Assembly: GCF_900167075.1 (NCBI RefSeq)
Contig: NZ_FUWH01000003.1
Span: forward strand, 1-64,000
Origin: Sediminibacterium ginsengisoli
GTDB lineage: Bacteria > Bacteroidota > Bacteroidia > Chitinophagales > Chitinophagaceae
Direction of reading: 5' to 3'
DNA length: 64,000 nt
The first letter of the stretch is position 1; every line of letters starts with the position of its first letter. The notes under the pieces were generated by a model, which saw nothing but the letters and a program-made list of their open reading frames with translations, had not been told where the DNA came from and did no database searches. Made by a program: the position numbers and the translations under genes. Positions 9,175 to 17,912 of this stretch are shown here, one piece after another.

Positions 9175-9813
9175 ATGAAAAAAAACCACCTTTTGCTGGC
9201 AGGCTTATTTATGCTTGCAGCAGCCTGCAACAATGAATCCAAAAAAGAAGCGGATACTGCGGCTAAAAAAGATACCACATCGCAGTCCGCAGCCACCCCT
9301 GCCCCCGATTCCGCTACCATGATGAAAAACTGGGAAGCCTATATGACGCCCGGTGAAATGCATAAAATGATGGCTTCCTGGAATGGAAAATGGACAGCCG
9401 ATGTAACCAGCTGGATGGCAGAAGATGCACCGCCCACCAAAAGTACCGGCACCGCTGTGAACAGTATGGCACTCGGAGGCCGCTACCAGGTATCCTCTTT
9501 TAAAGGTAATTTCAACGGTATGCCGTTTGAAGGCATGGGAACGCTCGCTTATGATAACGCGAAGAAAACCTTTATCAGCACCTGGCTCGACAATATGGGA
9601 ACCGGTGTGATGAAACTGGAAGGAACCTGGGATGCAGCTGCCAAAACCATGGATATGAGAGGAAAAATGGTTGATCCGGGAACCGGCAAGGAAGTAGATG
9701 CACATGAGACCTTTGTTGTTAAGGATGATAAAACACAGGTAATGACCATGTATGCTCCGGGCGCCAACGGGAAAGAATTCAAGACGATGGAAATCGTTTT
9801 TACCCGTAATTAA
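9175..9813 (+). CDS. DUF1579 domain lipoprotein
   Basis: The 212-residue product begins with a lipoprotein signal (MKKNHLLLAGLFMLAAAC, lipobox AAAC at residue 18). A low-complexity Lys/Ala/Thr linker follows, then a DUF1579 domain from about residue 55. Family features visible are WNGKWTADV, LGGRYQVSSFKG, FEGMGTLAYDN and STWLDNMGTG. The family is found in many bacteria but has no established biochemical role. The domain is probably held at a membrane by the lipidated Cys. It looks like a single-gene unit. Confidence 0.85.
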   Translation: MKKNHLLLAGLFMLAAACNNESKKEADTAAKKDTTSQSAATPAPDSATMMKNWEAYMTPGEMHKMMASWNGKWTADVTSWMAEDAPPTKSTGTAVNSMALGGRYQVSSFKGNFNGMPFEGMGTLAYDNAKKTFISTWLDNMGTGVMKLEGTWDAAAKTMDMRGKMVDPGTGKEVDAHETFVVKDDKTQVMTMYAPGANGKEFKTMEIVFTRN

Positions 9814-9920
9814 TTTAATAGCTGCCGGGCCTGTAATCGTTAAAAAATAGGGGGATACAGTAAGCCGCACGCTTCGTACTTCATTTTCCCTTTACTTTGC
9901 ACCTCTTAATTCAGAATTAT

Positions 9921-10334
9921 ATGGAGTATAGTAAACTGATCTCTGTTACCGGCATGGGCGGTCTGTTTGAACTGGTAGGCAGCAAAACAGATGGCGCGAT
10001 CGTTCGTTCACTCGACGATAAAAGCACCAAATTTGTAAGCAGCCGCATTCATAATTTCTCGCACCTCGAAAGCATCGAAGTATACACGGTTCGTGAGAAC
10101 GTTAACCTCGTGGAAGTTTTCCAGGCGATGAGCAACAGCAAGGAAGCTCTTCCTTCAGACAAAGACGCTGCAGCCGTGAAAGCTTATTTCCAGAAAGTAT
10201 ACCCGGACATGGATTTTGCCCGCGTTTACAGCAGTGATATGAAGAAAATGGTTAAATGGTTCAGCATCCTGGATGCCAATAAGGTAGAACTGAAGATCTC
10301 GGAAGCCGAGGAAGAAGCAGAAGAAAACGCCTGA
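9921..10334 (+). CDS. DUF5606 domain protein
   Basis: The ATG at 9921 gives a 137-residue soluble protein starting MEYSKLISVTGMGGLFELVG. It has an N-terminal small beta-rich module (KTDGAIVRSLDD), a helical middle and an acidic Glu-rich tail. It matches my memory of DUF5606, a conserved Bacteroidota family of unknown function. No catalytic motif or signal peptide is seen. The near-consensus box TTACTTTG at 9892-9899 lies 21 bases before the ATG, and a strong terminator follows, so the gene is probably monocistronic. Confidence 0.8.
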   Translation: MEYSKLISVTGMGGLFELVGSKTDGAIVRSLDDKSTKFVSSRIHNFSHLESIEVYTVRENVNLVEVFQAMSNSKEALPSDKDAAAVKAYFQKVYPDMDFARVYSSDMKKMVKWFSILDANKVELKISEAEEEAEENA

Positions 10335-10353
10335 TATTACAGGATAATATAAT

Positions 10354-10382
10354 CAAAGCCCCGCATGCATGCGGGGCTTTTT
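10354..10382 (+). terminator. Rho-independent terminator after the DUF5606 gene
   Basis: AAAGCCCCGCATG is followed by its complement CATGCGGGGCTTT and a run of T. The stem is GC-rich, and it lies 19 bases after the stop codon. Confidence 0.85.
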
Positions 10383-10516
10383 CATGCCCATACATGAATT
10401 GTACCGTTTTCGAACTTGTTAAACTCCAAATATCCGCACAAAACCCAGCCCAAAAGCGCAAAAAGCCGCATCTTGATAAGCGGGAATCCTTAACTTGTGG
10501 CCCAGAATACTTACAT

Positions 10517-13414
10517 ATGAAAAAACTTCTAAGCCTCCTTTTGCTGTCCTGTTGCGTGACCGCCCTCTCCGCCCAGACAGACTTTTATGCCAAAACGAAA
10601 GATGCTGAACGCTGGGTAAACAAAAAGTTCAGGAAACTGTCCAAAGACCAGCGTATCGCCCAGCTGATGATCATCAGGGCGCACAGTAATCTGGGCGAAG
10701 CACATGTGAAAGAAGTAACGGAGCTGATCAAAAAATACAATGTAGGTGGCCTGTGTTTTTTCCAGGGCGGACCTGTGCGTCAAGCCGTTCTGACCAATTA
10801 TTACCAGTCTATCGCTAAAACTCCGCTGATGATCGCTATCGACGGAGAATGGGGACTGGGTATGCGTCTCGACAGTGTGATCAACTTCCCCCGCCAGCTC
10901 ATGATGGGCGCTGTACCGGATGCACAGCTGATCTACCAGTTCGGTAAAGCAGTGGGCGAGCAGTGCAAACGCATTGGTATCCAGGTGAACTATGCACCGG
11001 ATGTAGACATCAACAATAACCCGATGAACCCTGTGATCAACGACAGGAGTTTTGGTGAAGACAAATACAAAGTAGCATTATATGGTGTTGAATATATGCG
11101 CGGTATGCAGGATGTAGGTGTGATGGCAACTGCAAAACACTTCCCCGGTCACGGAGATGTGGCAGTGGATTCGCATAAAGACCTGCCGGTGATCAACAAG
11201 AGCATGGCCCAGCTGAACGAACTGGAGCTCTATCCATTCCGTGAGCTGATCAAAGCCGGTGTGGGCAGCATGATGATCGCGCACCTATACATTCCCGCGA
11301 TCGATACCACCACCAACCTCGCAACTTCACTTTCCTATAAAAACGTAACGGAGCTCCTGCGCAACGAACTTGGCTATAAAGGCATTTCATTTACCGATGC
11401 GCTCGAAATGCAGGGTGTTGCGAAATTCTTTCCGAAAGGCGATGCGTCTGTAATGTCGCTCATCGCGGGTAACGATATGCTTTGCCTGCCCGGCGATATT
11501 CCCGGAAGCATTACCAAAGTAAGGGAAGCCATCAAGGCAGGTAAATTATCATGGGATGATATCAATGCAAGGGTAAAAAAAGTATTGCTGGCGAAATATC
11601 ACCTCGGCCTCAACAAAGTGCAGACTATCGATACCGCCAATATCACTGCTGATCTCAACGCGCAGACAGACAAAATCAGGCGCCTGGTAGCAGCAAACGC
11701 CATGACCCTGCTGGCAAGATCAAACAGCAATGCACTGCCACTGAAAGCGAAGAAAGTAGCTTTCGTTGGTATCGGCATCAATAAAACCAATGCTTTCGCA
11801 GCAAGGGTACAGAAAGATTTCGGCGCCGATGTGTTCCTGGTAGACAGCAGCACAACAGGCGAAGACCTGCTGCGCAAATTATCTGCATATGATATGATCG
11901 TAACAGGACTGCATAATTTCAGCAGAAGGCCAGCCAACACATATGGTCTGAATGAAAAAACACGTGCTATCCTGAACAAACTGCAGCAGCAGAACAATAT
12001 CACTTTTGTATTCGGAAACCCTTATGCCATCAAATATATTAACCAGCCGACCAACCTGGTGGCATGTTATGAAGATGATGATATTACGCAGGAAGCAGCA
12101 GCAGACCTGTTACAGGGCAAAACAGAACCTAAAGGAAAACTGCCTGTTACCGTAAGCGAACAGTTTCCTTTCGGTAGCGGCATTATGTACAACAGCTATT
12201 TCCCGCTGGTGAAGCCCGAAACCGTAGGTTTAAACAGCACCCTGCTGAACAAGATCGATGTCATTGCTGCAGACGGTATAGAGAAAGGCGGTGCGCCAGG
12301 CTGCGTTGTACTGGTTGCCAAAGACGGCAAACTCGTTTACAACAAAGCATTTGGCTATACCAGCACCGACAAGCAGGTGCCAATGACAACCGATATGGTC
12401 TTTGACCTGGCTTCAGTTACCAAGATCTCCGCAACCACCGTTGCGATCATGAAACTGTACGAAGAAAACCGCGTAGACCTCAACAAGACCATCGGCGATT
12501 ACCTGCCATGGACGAGAGGAACCGACAAAGCCCCTATTAAACTGATCGAAATATTATTGCACCAGGCCGGCCTCACGCCATTCATTCCTTTTTACAGGGA
12601 AGTGATCGATACGGCTACCGGCAAAGCACTGCCTGCTTATTTTACACAGACAAAGGACGCTGGTCACCAGTACCGGGTAGCAGAAGGCCTTTACCTGCGT
12701 AACGACTGGCAGGACAGCATTTATCAGCGTATCCTGCGCAGCAAAGTGACAGGTGCCGGCAAATATGTATACAGTGACAATGATTTCATTTTCCTCGGCA
12801 AAATCGTGGAAGCCGTGAGTGGCAAGCCGCTGAATCAGTATGTGCATGATGTATTCTACCAGCCCTTGCACATGACCAGCACAACGTTCAAACCACGTGA
12901 GATCATGCCGCTGCAGAACATTGTACCTACAGAAAATGAAAGTACCCATTTCCGCCTCCAGCTGATCCATGGCGATGTACACGATGAAGGTGCTGCCATG
13001 TTTGGCGGCGTGGCCGGACATGCTGGCCTGTTCAGCAATGCTTACGACCTTGCCCAGCTTTACCAGATGCTGCTGAACGGCGGTGAGCTGAACGGTGTGA
13101 GGATCCTGCAGAAATCGACCGTTGATAAATTTACCGCATACAGCAGCGATATCAGCCGCCGCGGGATTGGGTTCGACAAACCTGAAAAGGACAATGCTAC
13201 CCGTAAGGAACCCTACCCTTCTGCCAGTGTTTCGCCGCAGACTTTTGGTCATACCGGCTTTACCGGTACTTGTGTGTGGGTAGATCCCAAATACAACCTG
13301 GTGTATATCTTCCTGTCAAACCGCGTGAATCCGACCCGGAATAACACCAAATTCGGTCAGTTGGGCATGAGGCCGAACATACAGGAAGCTATTTATCAGT
13401 CGATCATTAAATAA
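10517..13414 (+). CDS. Glycoside hydrolase family 3 / serine beta-lactamase-fold fusion protein
   Basis: The ATG at 10517 gives 965 residues with a clean signal peptide ending ALSAQ (residue 20). The GH3 N-terminal domain (about 35-350) carries KHFPGHG (207-213) with DSH just after, typical of NagZ-like beta-N-acetylhexosaminidases. The likely nucleophile is Asp294 in FTDALEM. A GH3 C-terminal domain follows to about 590. A class C beta-lactamase/PBP-like domain completes the protein: Ser633-V-T-Lys636, Tyr752-S-Asp754 (instead of YxN) and His912-T-Gly914. The two activities suggest cell-wall muropeptide processing in the periplasm. Substrates are inferred. A DUF4836 lipoprotein gene follows after 33-39 bases. 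Confidence 0.9.
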   Translation: MKKLLSLLLLSCCVTALSAQTDFYAKTKDAERWVNKKFRKLSKDQRIAQLMIIRAHSNLGEAHVKEVTELIKKYNVGGLCFFQGGPVRQAVLTNYYQSIAKTPLMIAIDGEWGLGMRLDSVINFPRQLMMGAVPDAQLIYQFGKAVGEQCKRIGIQVNYAPDVDINNNPMNPVINDRSFGEDKYKVALYGVEYMRGMQDVGVMATAKHFPGHGDVAVDSHKDLPVINKSMAQLNELELYPFRELIKAGVGSMMIAHLYIPAIDTTTNLATSLSYKNVTELLRNELGYKGISFTDALEMQGVAKFFPKGDASVMSLIAGNDMLCLPGDIPGSITKVREAIKAGKLSWDDINARVKKVLLAKYHLGLNKVQTIDTANITADLNAQTDKIRRLVAANAMTLLARSNSNALPLKAKKVAFVGIGINKTNAFAARVQKDFGADVFLVDSSTTGEDLLRKLSAYDMIVTGLHNFSRRPANTYGLNEKTRAILNKLQQQNNITFVFGNPYAIKYINQPTNLVACYEDDDITQEAAADLLQGKTEPKGKLPVTVSEQFPFGSGIMYNSYFPLVKPETVGLNSTLLNKIDVIAADGIEKGGAPGCVVLVAKDGKLVYNKAFGYTSTDKQVPMTTDMVFDLASVTKISATTVAIMKLYEENRVDLNKTIGDYLPWTRGTDKAPIKLIEILLHQAGLTPFIPFYREVIDTATGKALPAYFTQTKDAGHQYRVAEGLYLRNDWQDSIYQRILRSKVTGAGKYVYSDNDFIFLGKIVEAVSGKPLNQYVHDVFYQPLHMTSTTFKPREIMPLQNIVPTENESTHFRLQLIHGDVHDEGAAMFGGVAGHAGLFSNAYDLAQLYQMLLNGGELNGVRILQKSTVDKFTAYSSDISRRGIGFDKPEKDNATRKEPYPSASVSPQTFGHTGFTGTCVWVDPKYNLVYIFLSNRVNPTRNNTKFGQLGMRPNIQEAIYQSIIK

Positions 13415-13453
13415 TGCCCGGCATGTTCTAACTTTATTATATAAAACATGACT

Positions 13454-15187
13454 ATGAAAAAACTCCTACGTTCGGTTCTGACGGTTGTGCTGCTGGGAGC
13501 GTTGTTCGCTTCCTGTAAGAACAAAGCGCCTAAAGAAGCCAGGCTGATCCCTAAAAATGCAAGTTTTGTATTTGTGATGGACGCGAAATCCATGCAGGAT
13601 AAACTCCAGAAGGGAGGCATCAGCGTGGACGCGTTGCTGAAGAAGGTATTCCAGAACGATTCCACAGATCAGAAAGACAGGGAGCTGTTCAACGACCTGA
13701 ACAATAACGCCGGTATCAACTGGAACAGCCGCATATTCGTGTTCACCACACAGAAGATCGTTGGCTCAGCTCCGGAAACAGCCGTTTCTTTTTTAACAGA
13801 ACTGACCGATCCTGCCAAATTTGAAGCGTTCCTCAAAAAACAGCCGGATATGGCGGGCAAAGAGTTTAAGAAAGAAGGCACTTATAGTTATGTGATGCCG
13901 GAGAAAAGCGTAATGATTTCCTGGAGCGACAAAAACGTACTGACCACCCTCTACACGTCAACGGGCGGCAAACCGGTGTATGATACCACTACCATGACTT
14001 TCAAAGCACCTGAGGAAGTGGATGTAACAGCTGCTCTTAAAACGGAAGTAAACGCTTATTTCACGCAGAAAGAAAGTGAGTCGCTTGCCGATAATGACAT
14101 ATTCAATGATATGTTCAAAGAAAAGGCGGACGGGTATATGTTCACCAACAGCAACAGCGCACTGGCGGCATTGACCATGTTACCGATGCAGTTGCCCAAA
14201 CTGGAAGAACTGCTGAAAGACAATTACAGCACGTCTACCCTCAGTTTCGAGAACGGCCGGATCATAGCAAAAACGACCTCTTATCCCAACAAGCTTGCGG
14301 GCAGCCTTCTGAAGCAATATGGCGGCGCTACAGTTAATATGAGTATGCTCGAGCATTATCCGTCGCAAAGCATCAATGGCGTGATGATGGCATCTTTCAA
14401 CCCTGAAATTATCGGCGGCTTACTGAAGCAGCTGGAAGTGGAAGGTCTTGCGAATGCTGCTTTGCAGAAAAGCGGGCTGACCATGCAGGATATTTACAAG
14501 GCACTGAAAGGAGATCTTGCATTCATCGTATCGGATCTGAGCATTGCGCAGCCAGAACCACAGGCCGGACAGGACGAAGTAACCATGACGCGTAAAAAGC
14601 CAATAGGTAAAATGATCTTCAATGCAAATATCGGCGACAAAGCCGCATTTGCGAAGCTGATGGATAAAGCAGCAGAACAGGGTTTTGTTACTAAAAACGG
14701 AACTACTTACAAAGGCGGAGCACTCTTAACGATGCTTGGCTTCTACCTTCAGGCAGATGACAAGAACTTTATTCTGGCAAGTGATTCACTCACCTATGCG
14801 AAATACGTAGCCAATACAGAGAAAGCTGTGCTCAGCAACGATATCATGAAGCAGTTCAAAGACAAATCGATGGTTGCTTACTTTGATATTGCGCGCACTA
14901 TCGATGGATTCATTGCAGGTGCAGGAAAAACAGGTTTCGACAAATCGATGCGTACTGCTAGGAATACTTTTAAAGATGCGATTGCTACCGGTAATAATTT
15001 CGACGGCAAAACGCTGAAAGGAGAATTTGAACTGCGCATGCAGGATGAAAAGCAGAACAGCCTGGTTACACTGATGAGTCTTGTAACCGATGTGGCAACT
15101 GATATGCGTGAGCAGGCCAGAAGGCAACGTGAAATGGAAGACAAGATCTTCCCTGCAGGCGTGCCGGCTATTATCCGCACCAATTAA
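13454..15187 (+). CDS. DUF4836 family lipoprotein
   Basis: The product has about 577 residues (579 from the ATG at 13448). It starts MKKLLRSVLTVVLLGALFASC, a lipoprotein signal with Cys in position. The segment RLIPKNASFVFVMDAKSM is the hallmark opening of DUF4836 proteins, in which repeated modules of this kind occur. No enzyme motif is visible. It is likely a lipid-anchored envelope protein of unknown role. TAACTTTA at 13429-13436 is one base off the -7 consensus, and a hairpin follows the stop. Confidence 0.85.
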   Translation: MKKLLRSVLTVVLLGALFASCKNKAPKEARLIPKNASFVFVMDAKSMQDKLQKGGISVDALLKKVFQNDSTDQKDRELFNDLNNNAGINWNSRIFVFTTQKIVGSAPETAVSFLTELTDPAKFEAFLKKQPDMAGKEFKKEGTYSYVMPEKSVMISWSDKNVLTTLYTSTGGKPVYDTTTMTFKAPEEVDVTAALKTEVNAYFTQKESESLADNDIFNDMFKEKADGYMFTNSNSALAALTMLPMQLPKLEELLKDNYSTSTLSFENGRIIAKTTSYPNKLAGSLLKQYGGATVNMSMLEHYPSQSINGVMMASFNPEIIGGLLKQLEVEGLANAALQKSGLTMQDIYKALKGDLAFIVSDLSIAQPEPQAGQDEVTMTRKKPIGKMIFNANIGDKAAFAKLMDKAAEQGFVTKNGTTYKGGALLTMLGFYLQADDKNFILASDSLTYAKYVANTEKAVLSNDIMKQFKDKSMVAYFDIARTIDGFIAGAGKTGFDKSMRTARNTFKDAIATGNNFDGKTLKGEFELRMQDEKQNSLVTLMSLVTDVATDMREQARRQREMEDKIFPAGVPAIIRTN

Positions 15188-15212
15188 TATTGTCCATCTT
15201 AATAACCAACAG

Positions 15213-15245
15213 GATGAGCCCCGCAAAAACCAGGCAGGGCTCATC
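15213..15245 (+). terminator. Hairpin terminator after the DUF4836 gene
   Basis: A perfect 9-base inverted repeat, GATGAGCCC and GGGCTCATC, has a 15-base loop and is followed by a weak T-rich stretch (TTCGTT). It separates the DUF4836 gene from the ABC transporter genes. Confidence 0.6.
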
Positions 15246-15277
15246 TTCGTTAGGAACTATCCTTACATAAATCATAC

Positions 15278-15931
15278 ATGGTTATGGATATCGAACTGGA
15301 TCATATCATACCTGTTCCGCTGAAGGATAAAATACTTGCCCGGCAATCGGATATCTGGAATCGCCGGGTAACCTGGAAGCAAGGTTCATACATTAAGATC
15401 AAGGCGCCGAGCGGCACAGGCAAAACCACATTCATCCATATCTTATACAAACTGCGTACAGATTTTGAGGGAAATGTAAAGTTTGATGGCGCTTTGCTGG
15501 AAAAAACCGATGGCGATGCACTTGCCACCTTACGTCAGCAGCAGCTCTCTGTGATCCTCCAGGATCTCCGCCTTTTTCCGAACCTTACCGCAAGAGAGAA
15601 TATTGAGCTGAAACGTGTGTTACAAATACCCTTTTATGAATCGGATAAAATAGATGCGATGGCCGCAGCACTCGGCGTACAACATGTACTTAACCAGCAG
15701 GCAGGGCTTTGCAGTTACGGGGAGCAGCAGCGGATAGCCATTATCAGGGCGCTGATACAGCCCTTTCAATGGCTGATTATGGACGAACCGTTCAGTCACC
15801 TCGATAATCATAATGCAACAAAAGCAGCAGCACTGATTGAAGAAGAGTGTAAAAAAAGAAATGCCGGTCTGCTGATCACCGACCTGGAAGATGACCAGCA
15901 TTTCGCCTACTCACACCAGTTTAACCTTTAA
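15278..15931 (+). CDS. ABC transporter ATP-binding protein with degenerate signature motif
   Basis: The 217-residue nucleotide-binding subunit shows Walker A APSGTGKTT (43-51, first Gly replaced by Ala), a Q-loop VILQDLRLF, Walker B WLIMDEP (166-171) and D-loop SHLD. The signature reads SYGEQQR (146-152) where LSGGQQQR is expected, so its second position is Tyr. It most resembles the LolD/FtsE type that pairs with FtsX-like permeases. The permease gene starts 10 bases downstream. The transported or extracted substrate is unknown. ATG codons at 15278 and 15284 are both possible. Confidence 0.82.
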   Translation: MVMDIELDHIIPVPLKDKILARQSDIWNRRVTWKQGSYIKIKAPSGTGKTTFIHILYKLRTDFEGNVKFDGALLEKTDGDALATLRQQQLSVILQDLRLFPNLTARENIELKRVLQIPFYESDKIDAMAAALGVQHVLNQQAGLCSYGEQQRIAIIRALIQPFQWLIMDEPFSHLDNHNATKAAALIEEECKKRNAGLLITDLEDDQHFAYSHQFNL

Positions 15932-15941
15932 ACCCTGGTAC

Positions 15942-17123
15942 ATGCTGGATAAAATATTACAGAAACTCATCCGCACCGCAACAGGCCGTACCCGTTTTAT
16001 CATGGCAGTTACGGGCTTATCCGTTGCATTGCTGCTGATATTGATGGCGGTACAACTGCAGACCAATTACAACGAACTCCTCAACAGCAAAAGCAACCAG
16101 GACAGCATTGCGAATTTTCTTGTGGTTAACAAACAGCTGAATGATCAGAATCTCGGCGCCACGGCATTAACCGAAAGCGAAGTGGCCGAACTACGGAAAC
16201 AGCCCTTTACGGAATCTGTGGGCCTGCTGAGTCCGAGCCGGTTCAAAGCATCCATTCAAAGCAACAGCGAAATGTTTCCTTTTTATACCGATATCGCTTT
16301 CGAAAGTGTACCGGATGAATTTATCGATGTAACAAGCAAAGACTGGAAATGGGATGAACAGCAAAATATGGTCCCTGTGATCGTACCCAATATGTTCCTT
16401 GATTTTTACAATTTCCAGTTTTCCTTTTCACAGAACCTGCCGCAGCTGACGCAACAGGTGGTTAAGATGATCGTATTCCGGATCAATATTTATACAAGTA
16501 CGGGAATACAGACTTTCAATGGCCGTGTGGTAGGTTTCAGCGACCGGATCTCTTCCCTGCTCGTGCCGCAGGGTTTTATGGATTGGGCAAACCGGAAGTT
16601 CAGTGGCGAAAACCAGGCAAAACCATCTCGGGTGATCATCAGAACCAACGATCCGGGCAATCCTGAACTGGTCAGTTACCTGAGAAGTAAAGGATTAACC
16701 ACCGATGCAGACAAAACCAGGTTCAGCCGTTACCGCCAGGTAGTGGATATGGTGGTCAGCATTTCCTGGATAACCGGTGTAATCATGCTGGTTTTTGCAA
16801 TGTTGATCTTTACCTTATTTATTCAGCTGACCATTTCCTCCTGTCGCCGGGAAATAGAGCTGCTTATAACGCTTGGCGCATCCCCGGGTCAATTGTATAA
16901 ATTCTTAATGCGGCGATTTTTCCCCATTAATATAGTCATCATAGGCATTACATTAGTATTAATCTCAATATTACAATATTTGCTTCATCACTACCTTATT
17001 TCCAGAAATATACATATAGGAAAATATATTTCCTGGCAGACTGCAGTGGCTGGCATGCTTTTATTAGGCCTGATTTGGGTGGTAAACAGGGTAACGATCA
17101 AAAAGTATATTAGCGTGAGTTAG
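15942..17123 (+). CDS. FtsX-like ABC transporter permease
   Basis: The ATG at 15942 gives 393 residues with the MacB/FtsX topology. One N-terminal membrane segment (VTGLSVALLLILMAV) is followed by an extracytoplasmic domain of about 230 residues. Three C-terminal segments come next, around ITGVIMLVFAMLIFTLFI, NIVIIGITLVLISILQ and AGMLLLGLIWVVN. The cytoplasmic loop RREIELLITLGASPGQLYK matches the FtsX-family element that couples to the ATPase. It forms a transporter with the preceding gene. Such complexes often act on envelope lipoproteins or signalling rather than classic import, but the job here is unknown. The frame from 15891 overlaps the ATPase gene and is unlikely. Confidence 0.85.
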   Translation: MLDKILQKLIRTATGRTRFIMAVTGLSVALLLILMAVQLQTNYNELLNSKSNQDSIANFLVVNKQLNDQNLGATALTESEVAELRKQPFTESVGLLSPSRFKASIQSNSEMFPFYTDIAFESVPDEFIDVTSKDWKWDEQQNMVPVIVPNMFLDFYNFQFSFSQNLPQLTQQVVKMIVFRINIYTSTGIQTFNGRVVGFSDRISSLLVPQGFMDWANRKFSGENQAKPSRVIIRTNDPGNPELVSYLRSKGLTTDADKTRFSRYRQVVDMVVSISWITGVIMLVFAMLIFTLFIQLTISSCRREIELLITLGASPGQLYKFLMRRFFPINIVIIGITLVLISILQYLLHHYLISRNIHIGKYISWQTAVAGMLLLGLIWVVNRVTIKKYISVS

Positions 17124-17410
17124 GAACATTTCAACGCAAAAACGTGATTTCCACGAAAAATGGGGTATAAAAACGAGGAAAACACCGGGCGAAACTCGGT
17201 GAAAAAACCGGGGGTGATAAAGAGTTTCTTTACTTCCATTTGGAAAATAATGTTCATCTTTGCATGTACAAACGTTGAAGTTGCGAGGAAAACCCGCAAT
17301 TGCAGGCTTTTGTAAGCAATCAGATATTATTCGGTTTCTATATATAGCACCTGAGGATTCATATATTGAACCAAACCCTTGAAAATCAAAACTTTTTAAA
17401 CATTACATTG
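17124..17410 (+). promoter_or_regulatory. 287-base leader/intergenic region with several small inverted repeats
   Basis: No open frame is convincing here. Visible elements are CACCG-N9-CGGTG (about 17182-17200), a near -7 box CATCTTTG at 17255-17262, and TTGCG-N9-CGCAA around 17281-17300. If the -7 box is real, the lipoprotein mRNA has a leader near 140 bases, much longer than most leaders in this window. The stretch starting GGTATAAA at 17164 resembles one upstream of the response regulator ending at 52263. Confidence 0.35.
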
Positions 17411-17905
17411 ATGAAAAAGATTCATTTACTAAGCGGCTTTGTGATGCTTGCTGCAGTTGCTACGCTGTTTGTAGCCTGCCAGAAAGAGCAGAATGGCCTT
17501 ACGAAAGAGACAGAGACGGCTTCTTCCAACGAAATTGTTAACGGTGTTGCAGTAAATGCAAACGATGTTGCAGGATTGATTTCCAGCGATGCAGCAGACG
17601 AAATGCGTGATGAGTTCCTGAAGAAATATGGCAAAAACTCAACTCAATACGTAGCTTTTTCTACGAAAGATCTTGCTAACTATCTCGCAATCCTCACAAA
17701 AAAATACAAATCAGACAGTATTTATGTGAACTTTGGCGTGTACAACAAGAAAACTGCTACTTCAAAAGCAAACGAAGGTAAGCTGACTGTTTTCTTCATG
17801 GGCAAAAACAAAAACACTAAAACAGGTAATATCAGAACGCAGGCTGTGGATGATAGTGAAGATACTTCTTCCAACTACCTGAATCACGGCGGCATTTACC
17901 CATAA
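17411..17905 (+). CDS. Putative lipoprotein of unknown function
   Basis: The ATG at 17411 gives 164 residues. It begins MKKIHLLSGFVMLAAVATLF with lipobox VAC shortly after (FVACQKE), so it is probably a lipoprotein. The mature part is polar, with a helical stretch (SSDAADEMRDEFLKKYGK) and a basic segment GKNKNTKTGN, ending NHGGIYP. I recognise no domain. It precedes a membrane protein gene by 7 bases and then a sensor kinase and regulator, so it may belong to the same signalling unit. That link is inferred from position only. Confidence 0.7.
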   Translation: MKKIHLLSGFVMLAAVATLFVACQKEQNGLTKETETASSNEIVNGVAVNANDVAGLISSDAADEMRDEFLKKYGKNSTQYVAFSTKDLANYLAILTKKYKSDSIYVNFGVYNKKTATSKANEGKLTVFFMGKNKNTKTGNIRTQAVDDSEDTSSNYLNHGGIYP

Positions 17906-17912
17906 GCGTCTT

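Noticed and set aside
9205..9870. 221-codon minus-strand frame opposite the DUF1579 gene
   Set aside because: His/Gly-rich translation with no domain, fully antisense to a gene with a lipoprotein signal and family motifs.
12554..13252. 232-codon minus-strand frame inside the GH3 fusion gene
   Set aside because: Antisense shadow; no signal peptide or domain.
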